Origin: JBEKYH01 sp049511115
Lineage (GTDB): Bacteria > Planctomycetota > Phycisphaerae > Tepidisphaerales > Tepidisphaeraceae
Assembly (NCBI GenBank): GCA_049511115.1
Contig: JBEKYH010000250.1
Span: 1 to 12,272, forward strand
Length of the DNA: 12,272 nucleotides
Direction: 5' to 3'
The notes beneath the pieces were generated by a model. It worked only from the letters and a program-made list of their open reading frames with translations, ran no database searches and had not been told where the DNA came from. Positions 4,935 to 11,735 of the stretch are shown here, piece by piece; positions within the stretch are counted from its first letter, which is position 1; every line of letters begins with the position of its first letter. Both the position numbers and the translations under genes were made by a program.

Positions 4935-6569
4935 TTACGCGAGCAATCCCACAATCACCTCCGCCGCGAGTGGCGGGGCCTGGGGGGGGAAGCTGACTTT
5001 GCCGCGGGCGGCGGCGATGGGGCGCATGACGGGGCGGCCCAGGGCGAAAGCCGGATGAGCATGGTCGGCGGGGATGGGTTGGACGATTGCGGCCGCGAGG
5101 CGGGCGGCGCGGCGGAGGTCGTCGATGGTGAGGATTTGGCCCTGAGCGTGAGGGGCGAATTCTTCGGCGTCGCTCCAGCCGGCGCCGAAGAGAGCGACGT
5201 GCAAACTGGCGGCGAGGAGGCGGCGGGTGATGCCGCGACGCCAGGCGGGGAGGATCAGCTTTTCGCGGAAGAGGGTCTGGTCCAGCGCACCCTTGATTTC
5301 CAATTCGGCCATCCGGCTGGCGAGATAAGCCTCGATGTCGTTCCCCAACGCGAGCGGATTGGCGGTGAGTTCGTCGGCGATTTTTTCCCATAAAACCAAG
5401 TGGCTGGAGAAATCGCCAAGGCGCGGCGGGGGTGGCGCTATAGCAGCGTCGGCGATCAAAGCCAGGGGACCGTTGGCGGGGCTGGGAGTTGGCTCGACGA
5501 GAGTCGGCCAGCCGGCCAGGGCGAGGCGCTCAGCGCTCCAGCCGGCCGCGGTGGCGGTGGCTTGCCAGGCGGGGTCGGCAAGGAGCAGGCGGTCGCCGGG
5601 CGATTGAGGCTGCGGGGCGGGGATGTGCGGATTGGTGACCCAGGTGATCCAGGGCATGGAATCGGGGGCGACGCCGGGCAGGTCGGCGCGGAAGAGGTCG
5701 GCGGCGACGATCGCGTCACATTCCTGGGCGGCCATTGCCAGGGCGAGGGGTGAGGCGCTGACGGGGCGGTCCTTATCGAGGATGCGGAAGCGGCCGTCGG
5801 CTTTGAGAAGGTCGGTCAACGCCCACCCGGCCAAATCCCATAACGCGAAATTGGAGCCAGCGACGACGCAGATGCGGCCGGATTTGGTTCGCTGCGAGGT
5901 GCGGGCGCGAATGTCGTTGGCCATTGCGGCCCGTCGGTCGGTCTCAGCGGCCAGAATCACGTTGCCGCGCGTGGTCATGGCGGTGACTTCGGCGTCGGAA
6001 AGCAGGCCGGTGCGGATGTATTGCTGAGGCACGCACAGGCCGGGATGGGTTTGCAGGAGGGCGGCGAGCTGGGCGTCCCAATCGTCGCCGCAGAGAAACC
6101 AGAGACGGCCGGCGAGAATCTCGGAGGAAAAGTCGTCGCAATGAAGATTGAGCAGGGCGATTGTGGAGTCGGGGAAGATCACCGCGAAAGCCTGATTGAC
6201 GGCGATGTGCTCGAGCGCCGCGCGGATCTGGCCGGCGGTGCGCGGGGCGAGGAGGCAGCCGATGGCGCCTTGCAGGTCGAGGGATTTCATCAGCGATCGG
6301 CCGACGCGCAGGGGAAGGGAGGAACCGCCCCACCATTGGCTGGGATCGGCGCGGACGGTGAGGGAGCCGTCGCGGGCGAAGACCCATTCCATCGGGCCGT
6401 TGGCATCGGGGATAGCGGGGAGCGATTGGCGGCGCAATTCGGCGGCGACGGCGGGCTGGGATTGCTCAAGAGCCGTGAGATTAGCCAGCAGGCAGCGCCG
6501 AGCCTGTCGCCGCGCGGCGGTATCCGACGCGGGGTCTTCGATGGCCACTAGCGATTGGTCCGTCGTCAT
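4935..6569 (-). CDS. Putative glycosyltransferase-like protein (Maf-like N-terminus, CgeB-like C-terminus)
   Basis: The 544-residue product has no signal peptide or membrane segment. Residues about 85-195 include SLDLQGAIGCLLAPRTAGQI, FAVIFPDSTIALLNLHCDDF and GRLWFLCGDD. The order (a dinucleotide-fold-like strand, an acidic strand end, then a 'GRLWFxxGDD' segment) recalls the N-terminal region of Maf-type flagellin glycosylation proteins. Residues about 455-520 include HVALFGAGWSDAEEFAPHA and a later DHAHPAFALGRPVMRP, like the nucleotide-sugar-binding end of CgeB/DUF3880 glycosyltransferases. A region at 230-320 (ICVVAGSNFALWDLAGWAL) could be the first Rossmann half. I infer a sugar-modifying role at the cell surface or on an appendage. 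The family call is from pattern only. ATG 6569 has no strong ribosome-binding site. It is divergent from the calpain gene. Confidence 0.55.
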   Translation of the reverse strand: MTTDQSLVAIEDPASDTAARRQARRCLLANLTALEQSQPAVAAELRRQSLPAIPDANGPMEWVFARDGSLTVRADPSQWWGGSSLPLRVGRSLMKSLDLQGAIGCLLAPRTAGQIRAALEHIAVNQAFAVIFPDSTIALLNLHCDDFSSEILAGRLWFLCGDDWDAQLAALLQTHPGLCVPQQYIRTGLLSDAEVTAMTTRGNVILAAETDRRAAMANDIRARTSQRTKSGRICVVAGSNFALWDLAGWALTDLLKADGRFRILDKDRPVSASPLALAMAAQECDAIVAADLFRADLPGVAPDSMPWITWVTNPHIPAPQPQSPGDRLLLADPAWQATATAAGWSAERLALAGWPTLVEPTPSPANGPLALIADAAIAPPPPRLGDFSSHLVLWEKIADELTANPLALGNDIEAYLASRMAELEIKGALDQTLFREKLILPAWRRGITRRLLAASLHVALFGAGWSDAEEFAPHAQGQILTIDDLRRAARLAAAIVQPIPADHAHPAFALGRPVMRPIAAARGKVSFPPQAPPLAAEVIVGLLA

Positions 6570-6753
6570 TTCTTAGCCGTAAACCTTACCCAGGCGGCGC
6601 AGAGCGCCCTGGAGGGTTTATCGGACGGAGGGGATGCATTTCTGAATTCAAATTTGTTCTCCGGCGGCTTGGGTGAGGGCGAAAAAATCTCGACCTCAAG
6701 GGTGGCTGCGGATTGTGGGCGAGCGAGGGGTGAGACCACGCCACAAGCCGGCC

Positions 6754-6760
6754 AAGGGAG
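6754..6760 (+). promoter_or_regulatory. Ribosome-binding site of the RTX/calpain gene
   Basis: AAGGGAG lies 9 nt before ATG 6770 and fixes the start of the secreted protein. The region 6570-6753 must hold the promoters of the two divergent genes, but no clear -35/-10 pair was found. Confidence 0.5.
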
Positions 6761-6769
6761 AGCTAGAAA

Positions 6770-7528
6770 ATGCGTCAACGGGGTTTGCGCCGCTCTGGCG
6801 GCGGCGCGTCAATTGGTCTGGAGCCACTGGAACGGCGGCGACTTTTGTCGGCGGCGGCGTGGCCGGCGGTGACGGAAGTCGCGGCGCCGGGTGGGGCGAG
6901 CGATTCCGCGGGCGGTTCCAGTGGGGCAATAAAACTGGATGTGGTGATCTCCGGCGGGCACGTCAAGATAAGCCAGGCCGCACACGGCGTGGTGGTTAAA
7001 TCTCAGGGAATCAGCGAGAGATACAAGGGCGATATCGTGGAGGTCTCCGCGTCGGGTTCGAGCGGGGACAACGATATCGTCGTTAGCCCGACGTTGAATT
7101 TGAATGTCGTACTGCAGGGCGGTAGCGGAGACGATACGCTGCGCGCCGGCGGGGGGAATGAAACGCTGTATGCGGGCAGTGGACATGATTCGCTTGTCGC
7201 GGGAAGCGGGACCGATACGCTGGTGGATACCAGCGCGGCGCGCGACACGCTGGCGGGCGGGTCGGGGGTGGATTCATTCTGGGCGCAAAACGACGACGTG
7301 GTGACGGATGTGACGCCGGCCGAGACGGCACTGGGGGCGGTGCACTGGCTGAGCGCGACAGCGGTTTCGACGCCGGCGATTTCGTCATCATTGGCGCTTT
7401 CGGCGTCACCAGCAGATGCTACGGCGAGTGCAGGGGCAGCTTGGGGACTGCTATTTCCTCGCGGTGGTGGCGGCGATTGCGCAGACGGATCCGAATCAGA
7501 TTCGCCAGGATGTGGTGCAGTTGGATGA
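6770..7528 (+). CDS. N-terminal part of a split calpain-like protease: LEPR-XLL export motif and RTX-like repeats
   Basis: The first 25-30 residues are basic and carry GLEPLERRRLLS (16-27), the LEPR-XLL-type motif at the N-terminus of many large planctomycete exported or surface proteins. Residues about 55-115 are beta-rich. Residues 117-170 contain repeated G-G-x-G-x-D-x-L units (GGSGDDTLRAGGG, GSGHDSL, GSGTDTL, GGSGVDSF), the calcium-binding RTX type. Past about residue 220 the frame no longer reads as sensible protein (GGGGDCADGSESDSPG), while the next frame begins a calpain domain at 7416. The true product is very probably one protein of about 437 residues broken by a frameshift near 7425-7435. 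Residues after about 220 of this reading are therefore spurious. Confidence 0.75.
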   Translation: MRQRGLRRSGGGASIGLEPLERRRLLSAAAWPAVTEVAAPGGASDSAGGSSGAIKLDVVISGGHVKISQAAHGVVVKSQGISERYKGDIVEVSASGSSGDNDIVVSPTLNLNVVLQGGSGDDTLRAGGGNETLYAGSGHDSLVAGSGTDTLVDTSAARDTLAGGSGVDSFWAQNDDVVTDVTPAETALGAVHWLSATAVSTPAISSSLALSASPADATASAGAAWGLLFPRGGGGDCADGSESDSPGCGAVG

Positions 7529-8081
7529 CGGCACGTTCATGGTGCGATTTGAAAACACCAGTGGGCAGACGACGTATGAGCACGTCGATGCGGAACTGCC
7601 GGCGTATAACGACGACGGGCTGCTTGCGTTTGCGCAACTGGGGCAGGGGAATTCGCTGTGGGTCGCGGTGATGGAGAAGGCTTTCGCCGTCTACCGAGAT
7701 GGGGCGGACAGCTATGCCAATTTGAACTCGGGGTGGATGGCTGAGGTCTACAACGATCTGGGGTTAACAAGCACTGACACGCTGCAATCATCGCAGACCT
7801 CGGCGGCGTCGTTGCTGGAGACGATTCAGTCGGACCTGAGCCAGGGGGAGGCGGTGACGGTGGCGGTGCTGAATGTGTATCAGGCTGCGCCGTTGATCAG
7901 CGAACATGCCTATACGGTGAGCGCGGTCATCATGCAGAACGGCATATGGGTGGGGTTGATGCTGAGAAATCCCTGGGGGACGGTTGGGGTGGGGAATTAT
8001 CCGTCCAATGGAGGGTATCTGGTGCTGACGCCGGAGCAGGCGTTTGCGAATGTGTTTACAGTGACGGCGGCGGCGGCGTAG
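7416..8081 (+). CDS. Calpain-like cysteine protease catalytic domain (C-terminal part of the split gene)
   Basis: This 221-codon frame encodes a peptidase C2 (calpain) core. Counting from the ATG at 7416, the nucleophile is C12 in QGQLGDCYFLA, the histidine is H164 in SEHAYTVSAV and the asparagine is N185 in LRNPWG, so the full Cys-His-Asn triad is present. SLWVAVMEKAFA (80-91) and NSGWMAEV (104-111) are further calpain landmarks. The domain ends soon after the Asn motif; EF-hand and C2-like animal domains are absent. Calpains are calcium-dependent in animals, and the adjoining RTX-like repeats could provide calcium binding here, which is inference. The ATG at 7416 is probably an artefact of the frameshift, since the gene should continue from the LEPR/RTX part at 6770. 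It ends 57 nt before pyrE, without a visible terminator. Confidence 0.85.
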   Translation: MLRRVQGQLGDCYFLAVVAAIAQTDPNQIRQDVVQLDDGTFMVRFENTSGQTTYEHVDAELPAYNDDGLLAFAQLGQGNSLWVAVMEKAFAVYRDGADSYANLNSGWMAEVYNDLGLTSTDTLQSSQTSAASLLETIQSDLSQGEAVTVAVLNVYQAAPLISEHAYTVSAVIMQNGIWVGLMLRNPWGTVGVGNYPSNGGYLVLTPEQAFANVFTVTAAAA

Positions 8082-8138
8082 GGGGCGGGGCGATCAATCC
8101 ATCTTGGCATGGCGGCCGGCATCGACTATTTTGCGGGG

Positions 8139-8696
8139 ATGGCCAGCCGATATCTCAAACTCGTGAAACTGCTTGAACAGAAATCCCTGCGCCGCGGCGA
8201 CTTCACGTTGGCGAGCGGGGCCAAATCCACTTACTACATTGACGGAAAGATGACGTGTCTGGACGCCGAGGGGGCGACGCTGGTGGCGGATGCGATTCTG
8301 GAGGAGATCAAGGATTTGCGGGTGGATGCTGTTGGGGGGATGGACATGGGGGCCACGCCGATTGTGGGGGCGGTGGCGACGAGAAGCTTCACCAGCGGGC
8401 GGCCGCTGCCGGTGTTTGTGGTGAGGAAGGACGTCAAGCAGCACGGGACGATGAAGCTGATTGAAGGGCCGCTGAAGGCGCCGTGCAAGGTGGTGATTAT
8501 TGATGACGTCATCACCACGGGCGGATCGATCATCAAGGCGATTGAGGCGGTGAGGGCGGTGGGATGCACGGTGTTGCTGGCGATCAGTGTATTGGACCGG
8601 CAAGCGGGTGCGGCCGAGACGCTGGCGAAGATTGATGTGCCGTATCATCCGCTGGTGACGCTGGCGGATTTGGGGATTTCGGTTGGGGAAAAATGA
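8139..8696 (+). CDS. pyrE: Orotate phosphoribosyltransferase
   Basis: The enzyme transfers ribose phosphate from PRPP to orotate, giving OMP in de novo pyrimidine synthesis. The 185-residue reading has GDFTLASGAKSTYYIDGK (20-37, orotate-side loop), RKDVKQHG (96-103, the catalytic lysine/histidine loop that closes over PRPP) and VVIIDDVITTGGS (118-130, the PRPP-binding signature). Length is close to the usual 180-215. Two in-frame ATGs are possible. The one at 8109 adds ten residues (MAAGIDYFAG), but 8139 places FTL about 22 residues from the start, as in other PyrE proteins. Neither has a good ribosome-binding site. It follows the calpain gene by 57 nt and might be co-transcribed with it; the functions are unrelated. 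Confidence 0.93.
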   Translation: MASRYLKLVKLLEQKSLRRGDFTLASGAKSTYYIDGKMTCLDAEGATLVADAILEEIKDLRVDAVGGMDMGATPIVGAVATRSFTSGRPLPVFVVRKDVKQHGTMKLIEGPLKAPCKVVIIDDVITTGGSIIKAIEAVRAVGCTVLLAISVLDRQAGAAETLAKIDVPYHPLVTLADLGISVGEK

Positions 8697-8769
8697 GCGC
8701 AAGCGGTAACTAGCTCAAGATTTTATGGCGTCTTCGCGGTGATCGGTCTATAGTAATGGCAGGTGCTGT

Positions 8770-9039
8770 ATGGCTGTTTCCATTTCGCTTCCGAGCGACA
8801 TTGAGCAAAGTCTCCGCCTCCGGCTCGGCGACCTTGATCAGGAGGGCAAGGAGGCGATGCTCATCGAGCTCTACCGCCGAGACAAGATCACCCGTCACGA
8901 GTTGACGCGCGCACTGAACATTTCACGACTCGAAACGGAAGCCGTATTGAAGAAGCACAATGTCACCGAGGACCTACCTACGAAGGCTGAAATGGCCCAA
9001 GACGTGGAGAGCCTGCGCCGGCTGCTTGAGAAATCGTGA
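8770..9039 (+). CDS. UPF0175-family antitoxin (partner toxin truncated)
   Basis: The 89-residue product matches the UPF0175 layout: a short N-terminal strand (MAVSISLPSD), a helix with KEAMLIELYRRDKI (27-40), and an HTH-like segment ITRHELTRALNISRLETEAVLKKHNV (40-65, glycolytic motif 'helix-turn-LNISRLE'). UPF0175 proteins are usually encoded directly upstream of a DUF3368 PIN-domain toxin and act as its antitoxin and operon repressor. Here a GTG at 9036 overlaps the stop (GTGA) and begins a toxin reading VIVVSDTTPIRE before it is lost at the tRNA gene. AGGTG at 8761-8765 is a ribosome-binding site for ATG 8770, and TATAGT at 8749-8754 may be the -10. The antitoxin is therefore an orphan left from a type II pair. 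Confidence 0.8.
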   Translation: MAVSISLPSDIEQSLRLRLGDLDQEGKEAMLIELYRRDKITRHELTRALNISRLETEAVLKKHNVTEDLPTKAEMAQDVESLRRLLEKS

Positions 9040-9071
9040 TCGTCGTCTCGGATACAACACCGATTCGTGAA
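9036..9071 (+). pseudogene. Remnant of a DUF3368/PIN-domain toxin, cut at the tRNA-Arg 3' end
   Basis: The 12 codons VIVVSDTTPIRE match the start of DUF3368 PIN toxins, which typically begin MIVVSDTSPI and carry the first catalytic aspartate in SD. A full toxin is about 150-160 residues. After codon 12 the sequence enters the tRNA-Arg gene in antisense, and the open frame to 9569 then reads antisense tRNA and antisense ychF. The start overlaps the antitoxin stop by GTGA, the usual coupling for such pairs. Only the first acidic residue of the PIN active site survives, so no toxin activity is expected. Confidence 0.75.
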
Positions 9072-9072
9072 G

Positions 9073-9146
9073 CGCAACCGGCAGGATTCGAACCTGCGAC
9101 CGGCGGATTAGAAATCCGCTGCTCTATCCAACTGAGCTACGGTTGC
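9073..9146 (-). tRNA. tRNA-Arg (anticodon TCT)
   Basis: The minus strand folds into a full cloverleaf of 74 nt. The acceptor stem is GCAACCG/CGGTTGC and the D-arm is GCTC/GAGC. The anticodon stem GCGGA/TCCGC encloses the loop TTTCTAA with anticodon TCT, reading AGA. The T-arm GCAGG/CCTGC encloses TTCGAAT. The discriminator base is G and no CCA is encoded. TATATT at 9190-9195 on the minus strand, about 37 nt upstream and next to the ychF stop, is a plausible -10. The 3' end abuts the toxin remnant. Confidence 0.95.
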
Positions 9147-9206
9147 GACGTGCCGGCCTGTTGGGCGTTTGCCACAGGCTGGCGCTTGCAATATACCTTC
9201 GTTGGA

Positions 9207-10307
9207 TCAGACGTTGAACAGGAAGTGGACGATATCGCCGTCCTGCATGATGTAGGATTTGCCTTCGGCGCGCATGCGGCCCGCGGCTTTGATGGCGGGT
9301 TCGGTGTGGTGTTTCTGCAGGTCTTCCAGGGTGTAAACCTCGGCGCGGATGAAGCCGCGCTCAAAATCCGTGTGGATCACGCCGGCGGCCTGGGGGGCGG
9401 TGGCGCCGATGGGAATGGTCCAGGCGCGGATTTCGTCGGGACCCGAGGTGAAAAAGCTCTGCAGGCCAAGTGTCTTGTAGGCTTGGCGCGCCAAGGCGGC
9501 CAGGGCTGGCTCGGCCAGGCCCATGCTGTCGAGCATTTCCTGGCGGTCCTTTTCGTCCAGTTCGGCTAATTCCGCTTCAAGTTTGCCGCAGACACAGACC
9601 ACGCCGCCCTCATTGCCCTCGGCGGCGGCGCGCTGGCGAACGGCTTTGACGTAGTCGGATTCGCCATGCAAATCATTTTCATCGACGTTGGCGACGTAGA
9701 GGGCCTTTTTGGCGGTGATTAATCCCAGCGGCTTGAGGATTTTGCGCTCCTCGGGGTTGAATTCGATGGAGCGGGCGGGTTTGCCCTGGTTCAGGGTTTC
9801 CTTGCAGCGGCGGAGAACCGCGGCGCGGGCGATGGCCTCTTTGTCGCCGCTACGGGCGAGACGCTCGGATTTGTCGAGCGAGCTGGAGACGGTTTCCAGG
9901 TCGGCCAGGGCCAGCTCGGTGTCGATGGTGTCAATGTCGCGGATGGGGTCGGTGGAGCCTTCGACGTGAATGATCTCGCCGCCGCCGAAGCAGCGGACGA
10001 CGTGCAGGATGGCATCCACCTCGCGGATGTGGGAGAGGAATTTGTTGCCCAGGCCCTCGCCGGTGCTGGCCCCGCGGACGATGCCGGCGATATCGACCAC
10101 GCGAAGAGCGGCGGAGATGATCTTCTGGGTTTCCTGGAACTGGTTGATGATCTTGAGGCGCGCGTCCGGGACCGCGACCACGCCGACGTTGGGCTCGATG
10201 GTGGCGAAGGGATAATTGGCCGCGAGCGCACCGGCGGCGGTGAGCGCGTTGAAGATGGTGCTCTTGCCGACGTTGGGGAGACCGACGATTCCGACTTCTA
10301 ATGCCAT
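9207..10307 (-). CDS. ychF: Redox-regulated ATPase/GTPase YchF (Obg family)
   Basis: The 366-residue product is a universal P-loop ATPase of the OBG/YchF class that binds ribosomes and responds to stress. GLPNVGKS (9-16) is the Walker A motif and VDIAGIV the G3 switch. The usual NKxD is replaced by NVDE (in ALYVANVDENDL), the feature that gives YchF/OLA1 its preference for ATP. The C-terminus holds a TGS domain (about 280-366) ending in SYIMQDGDIVHFLFNV. Length matches the family (about 360-367). The open frame extends to 10376, but ATG 10307 gives the canonical MALEVGIVGLPN start. No ribosome-binding site precedes it; a TATAGT lies 10 nt upstream. The tRNA-Arg gene follows on the same strand. 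Confidence 0.97.
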   Translation of the reverse strand: MALEVGIVGLPNVGKSTIFNALTAAGALAANYPFATIEPNVGVVAVPDARLKIINQFQETQKIISAALRVVDIAGIVRGASTGEGLGNKFLSHIREVDAILHVVRCFGGGEIIHVEGSTDPIRDIDTIDTELALADLETVSSSLDKSERLARSGDKEAIARAAVLRRCKETLNQGKPARSIEFNPEERKILKPLGLITAKKALYVANVDENDLHGESDYVKAVRQRAAAEGNEGGVVCVCGKLEAELAELDEKDRQEMLDSMGLAEPALAALARQAYKTLGLQSFFTSGPDEIRAWTIPIGATAPQAAGVIHTDFERGFIRAEVYTLEDLQKHHTEPAIKAAGRMRAEGKSYIMQDGDIVHFLFNV

Positions 10308-10317
10308 TGGGCGGGCA

Positions 10318-10323
10318 ACTATA
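10318..10323 (-). promoter_or_regulatory. -10 box immediately upstream of ychF (possible leaderless transcript)
   Basis: TATAGT on the minus strand ends 10 nt before the ychF ATG. The expected transcription start is only about 3-5 nt upstream of the start codon, and no Shine-Dalgarno sequence is present. The arrangement resembles that of folD. The -35 region is poor. Confidence 0.4.
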
Positions 10324-10489
10324 CAGGGAGAGGGGCGAAGGAGGAATGCTTTGATGGGGCTGGGGTGATTCAACAACAGGTTAATTGCTTTTTTTGTTGT
10401 GGCCGACCGCTTCTTTTGCCGGTTAATTTGGGTTCTCGATTTTTATTCCTTCAACCGCTATCGTCTTGTGGATGGTGGTTGAGTCAACA

Positions 10490-11155
10490 ATGCTTGGGCT
10501 GGGCATTTATCATTTGGACGAGGTGTCCGCGTATACCGGGATTCCAAAGCCCACACTTCGCTCCTGGTTTAAACCTCGATCCGACCATGTCGGACGGGGT
10601 CCAGTATTCGCGTCCGACTATCGCGCATTGAATGGAGATTACGCGGTTAGTTTTCTCAATTTAATCGATGCGTATGTGCTTTCGTTCTTCAGAAAACGGG
10701 GCGTGAAGCCAGCGGTAATTCGCCGCGCCTACACGATACTCCAGGCGGAGTTGCATACGACGCATCCCTTTGCGCACGCCGATCTTTGCACAGATGGAAA
10801 CAGCATTATCCGGGAGTCGAAGAAGGCTGGGCGAATCAACTTAATCGACGTCATTGACCGGCAGATGGTTTTCAGCGAATTGCAGCCGTATATGGATCGG
10901 ATCGACTACGGTTCGGCCACACGCCTTGCGGAAGCGTGGCGAATTGCCAATGGGGTCGTCATAAGGCCAACCGTAGGTTTCGGGAAGCCGGTCATTGAAA
11001 ACACCGGCATCAGCACATACGTAATCGCAAACCAATTCAAGGCGAACAAACGGGACGCGGGACTCGTCGCGCGGTTGTTCGACATCGCCGAGTCTGACGT
11101 AGTCAACGCGGTAGAGTTCGAAGCAAAGTATTTGCGCCATAGGCTCGCGGCTTGA
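10490..11155 (+). CDS. Antitoxin of a type II system: N-terminal HTH with C-terminal DUF433-like domain
   Basis: The 221-residue product begins MLGLGIYHLDEVSAYTGIPK, a MerR-like helix-turn-helix (residues 7-30, PTLRSWF recognition helix), which suggests autoregulatory DNA binding. The middle (50-150) is helical. Residues about 155-215 (IRPTVGFGKPVIENTGISTY, then VARLFDIAESDVVNAVEFEAKYL) fit DUF433, a VapB-like toxin-binding domain. The next gene overlaps by TTGA and encodes a PIN-like protein, so the two form a toxin-antitoxin operon. The open frame starts at TTG 10466, but ATG 10490 best matches the domain start; ATG 10472 is also possible. No strong ribosome-binding site is visible. Both partners appear intact. 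Confidence 0.72.
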   Translation: MLGLGIYHLDEVSAYTGIPKPTLRSWFKPRSDHVGRGPVFASDYRALNGDYAVSFLNLIDAYVLSFFRKRGVKPAVIRRAYTILQAELHTTHPFAHADLCTDGNSIIRESKKAGRINLIDVIDRQMVFSELQPYMDRIDYGSATRLAEAWRIANGVVIRPTVGFGKPVIENTGISTYVIANQFKANKRDAGLVARLFDIAESDVVNAVEFEAKYLRHRLAA

Positions 11156-11553
11156 CGTTTTTTACCGATGAAAACTTCATCCCGAAGGTCGGCCGAATCA
11201 TTCGGACCTACGAAGACCAGAACCAGGTGATTCTGTTTGCCGAAAAGTTTGCAAGGGGAACGCCGGACGTGAAGTGGATCCATAACGTCGGAACGTGGGA
11301 GCCCAAGCCGGTTATCGTTGGCGGCGACGGCAGAATCCTGCGAAATAAGGCGGAACTCCGCGTTCTTCGGGAAACCGGCTGCATTTACGTCTATCTGTCG
11401 CCGGGATGGACAAATACCCCAATACATGAATATGCCTGGAAAATGCTGAAATATTGGCCGGAGATCGTCGGATGTGTGCAGAAATGCGATAGGCAATCTG
11501 TGGTTGAGATATCGCGGGTAGGAAAGGTTACGCGCTACGGAGTACCCGGCTAA
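11152..11553 (+). CDS. PIN-like domain toxin (VapC45/DUF5615-type)
   Basis: The 133-residue product starts at TTG 11152, overlapping the antitoxin stop by 4 nt (TTGA), so translation is coupled. It reads MTFFTDENFIPK (D6 at the end of strand 1, as in DUF5615 and PIN-like 'xxDENxP' proteins), then GTPDVKWIHNVG (D39) and VIVGGDGRI (D59). These acidic residues fit a PIN-type metal-dependent RNase site. An invariant-looking YLSPGWTNTP and a tryptophan-rich helix (HEYAWKMLKYWPEIV) follow, as in the VapC45-like PIN family. The likely role is an RNase toxin neutralised by the upstream protein; its target is unknown. No frameshift is seen. It ends 182 nt before the next gene. Confidence 0.75.
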   Translation: MTFFTDENFIPKVGRIIRTYEDQNQVILFAEKFARGTPDVKWIHNVGTWEPKPVIVGGDGRILRNKAELRVLRETGCIYVYLSPGWTNTPIHEYAWKMLKYWPEIVGCVQKCDRQSVVEISRVGKVTRYGVPG

Positions 11554-11725
11554 CGCGATTGAATTTCCAACCGCCTTGCCTACGACGATCCGGCGCAAGG
11601 TCGATGATTCGAATTTACGTGAGCATCACTACCGGGACTGTGGGCGATTGGGTTATGCTCAGAGAGCAATGTCCGCCGCCGTTGGGGCCACTGCTGATTC
11701 AAGAATGAAAGTTTTTACCTGTAAT

Positions 11726-11729
11726 GGAG
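11726..11729 (+). promoter_or_regulatory. Ribosome-binding site selecting a GTG start
   Basis: GGAG lies 6 nt before GTG 11736. An in-frame TGA at 11730-11732 excludes any earlier start, so the GTG is firmly supported. Confidence 0.6.
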
Positions 11730-11735
11730 TGACGC

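Noticed and set aside
4660..5391. Arg/Pro-rich minus-strand open frame
   Set aside because: It overlaps the 4539-4883 gene and the 4935-6569 gene in another frame, and its composition is typical of a GC-rich shadow frame.
7425..7435. Programmed +1 frameshift in the calpain gene
   Set aside because: No known slippery motif or stimulatory structure is evident. A GT dinucleotide loss or sequencing error is simpler, so recoding is kept only as a remote option.
9036..9569. Long open frame following the antitoxin
   Set aside because: After 12 toxin-like codons it reads antisense through tRNA-Arg (giving the familiar spurious QPAGFEPATGGLEIR peptide) and then antisense through ychF. Only the first 36 nt are meaningful.
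10346..10354. Start-stop mini-ORF (ATG CTT TGA) after a strong AAGGAGGA on the plus strand
   Set aside because: It encodes only two residues and is 135 nt from the antitoxin start. It could be chance; nothing else supports a leader peptide.
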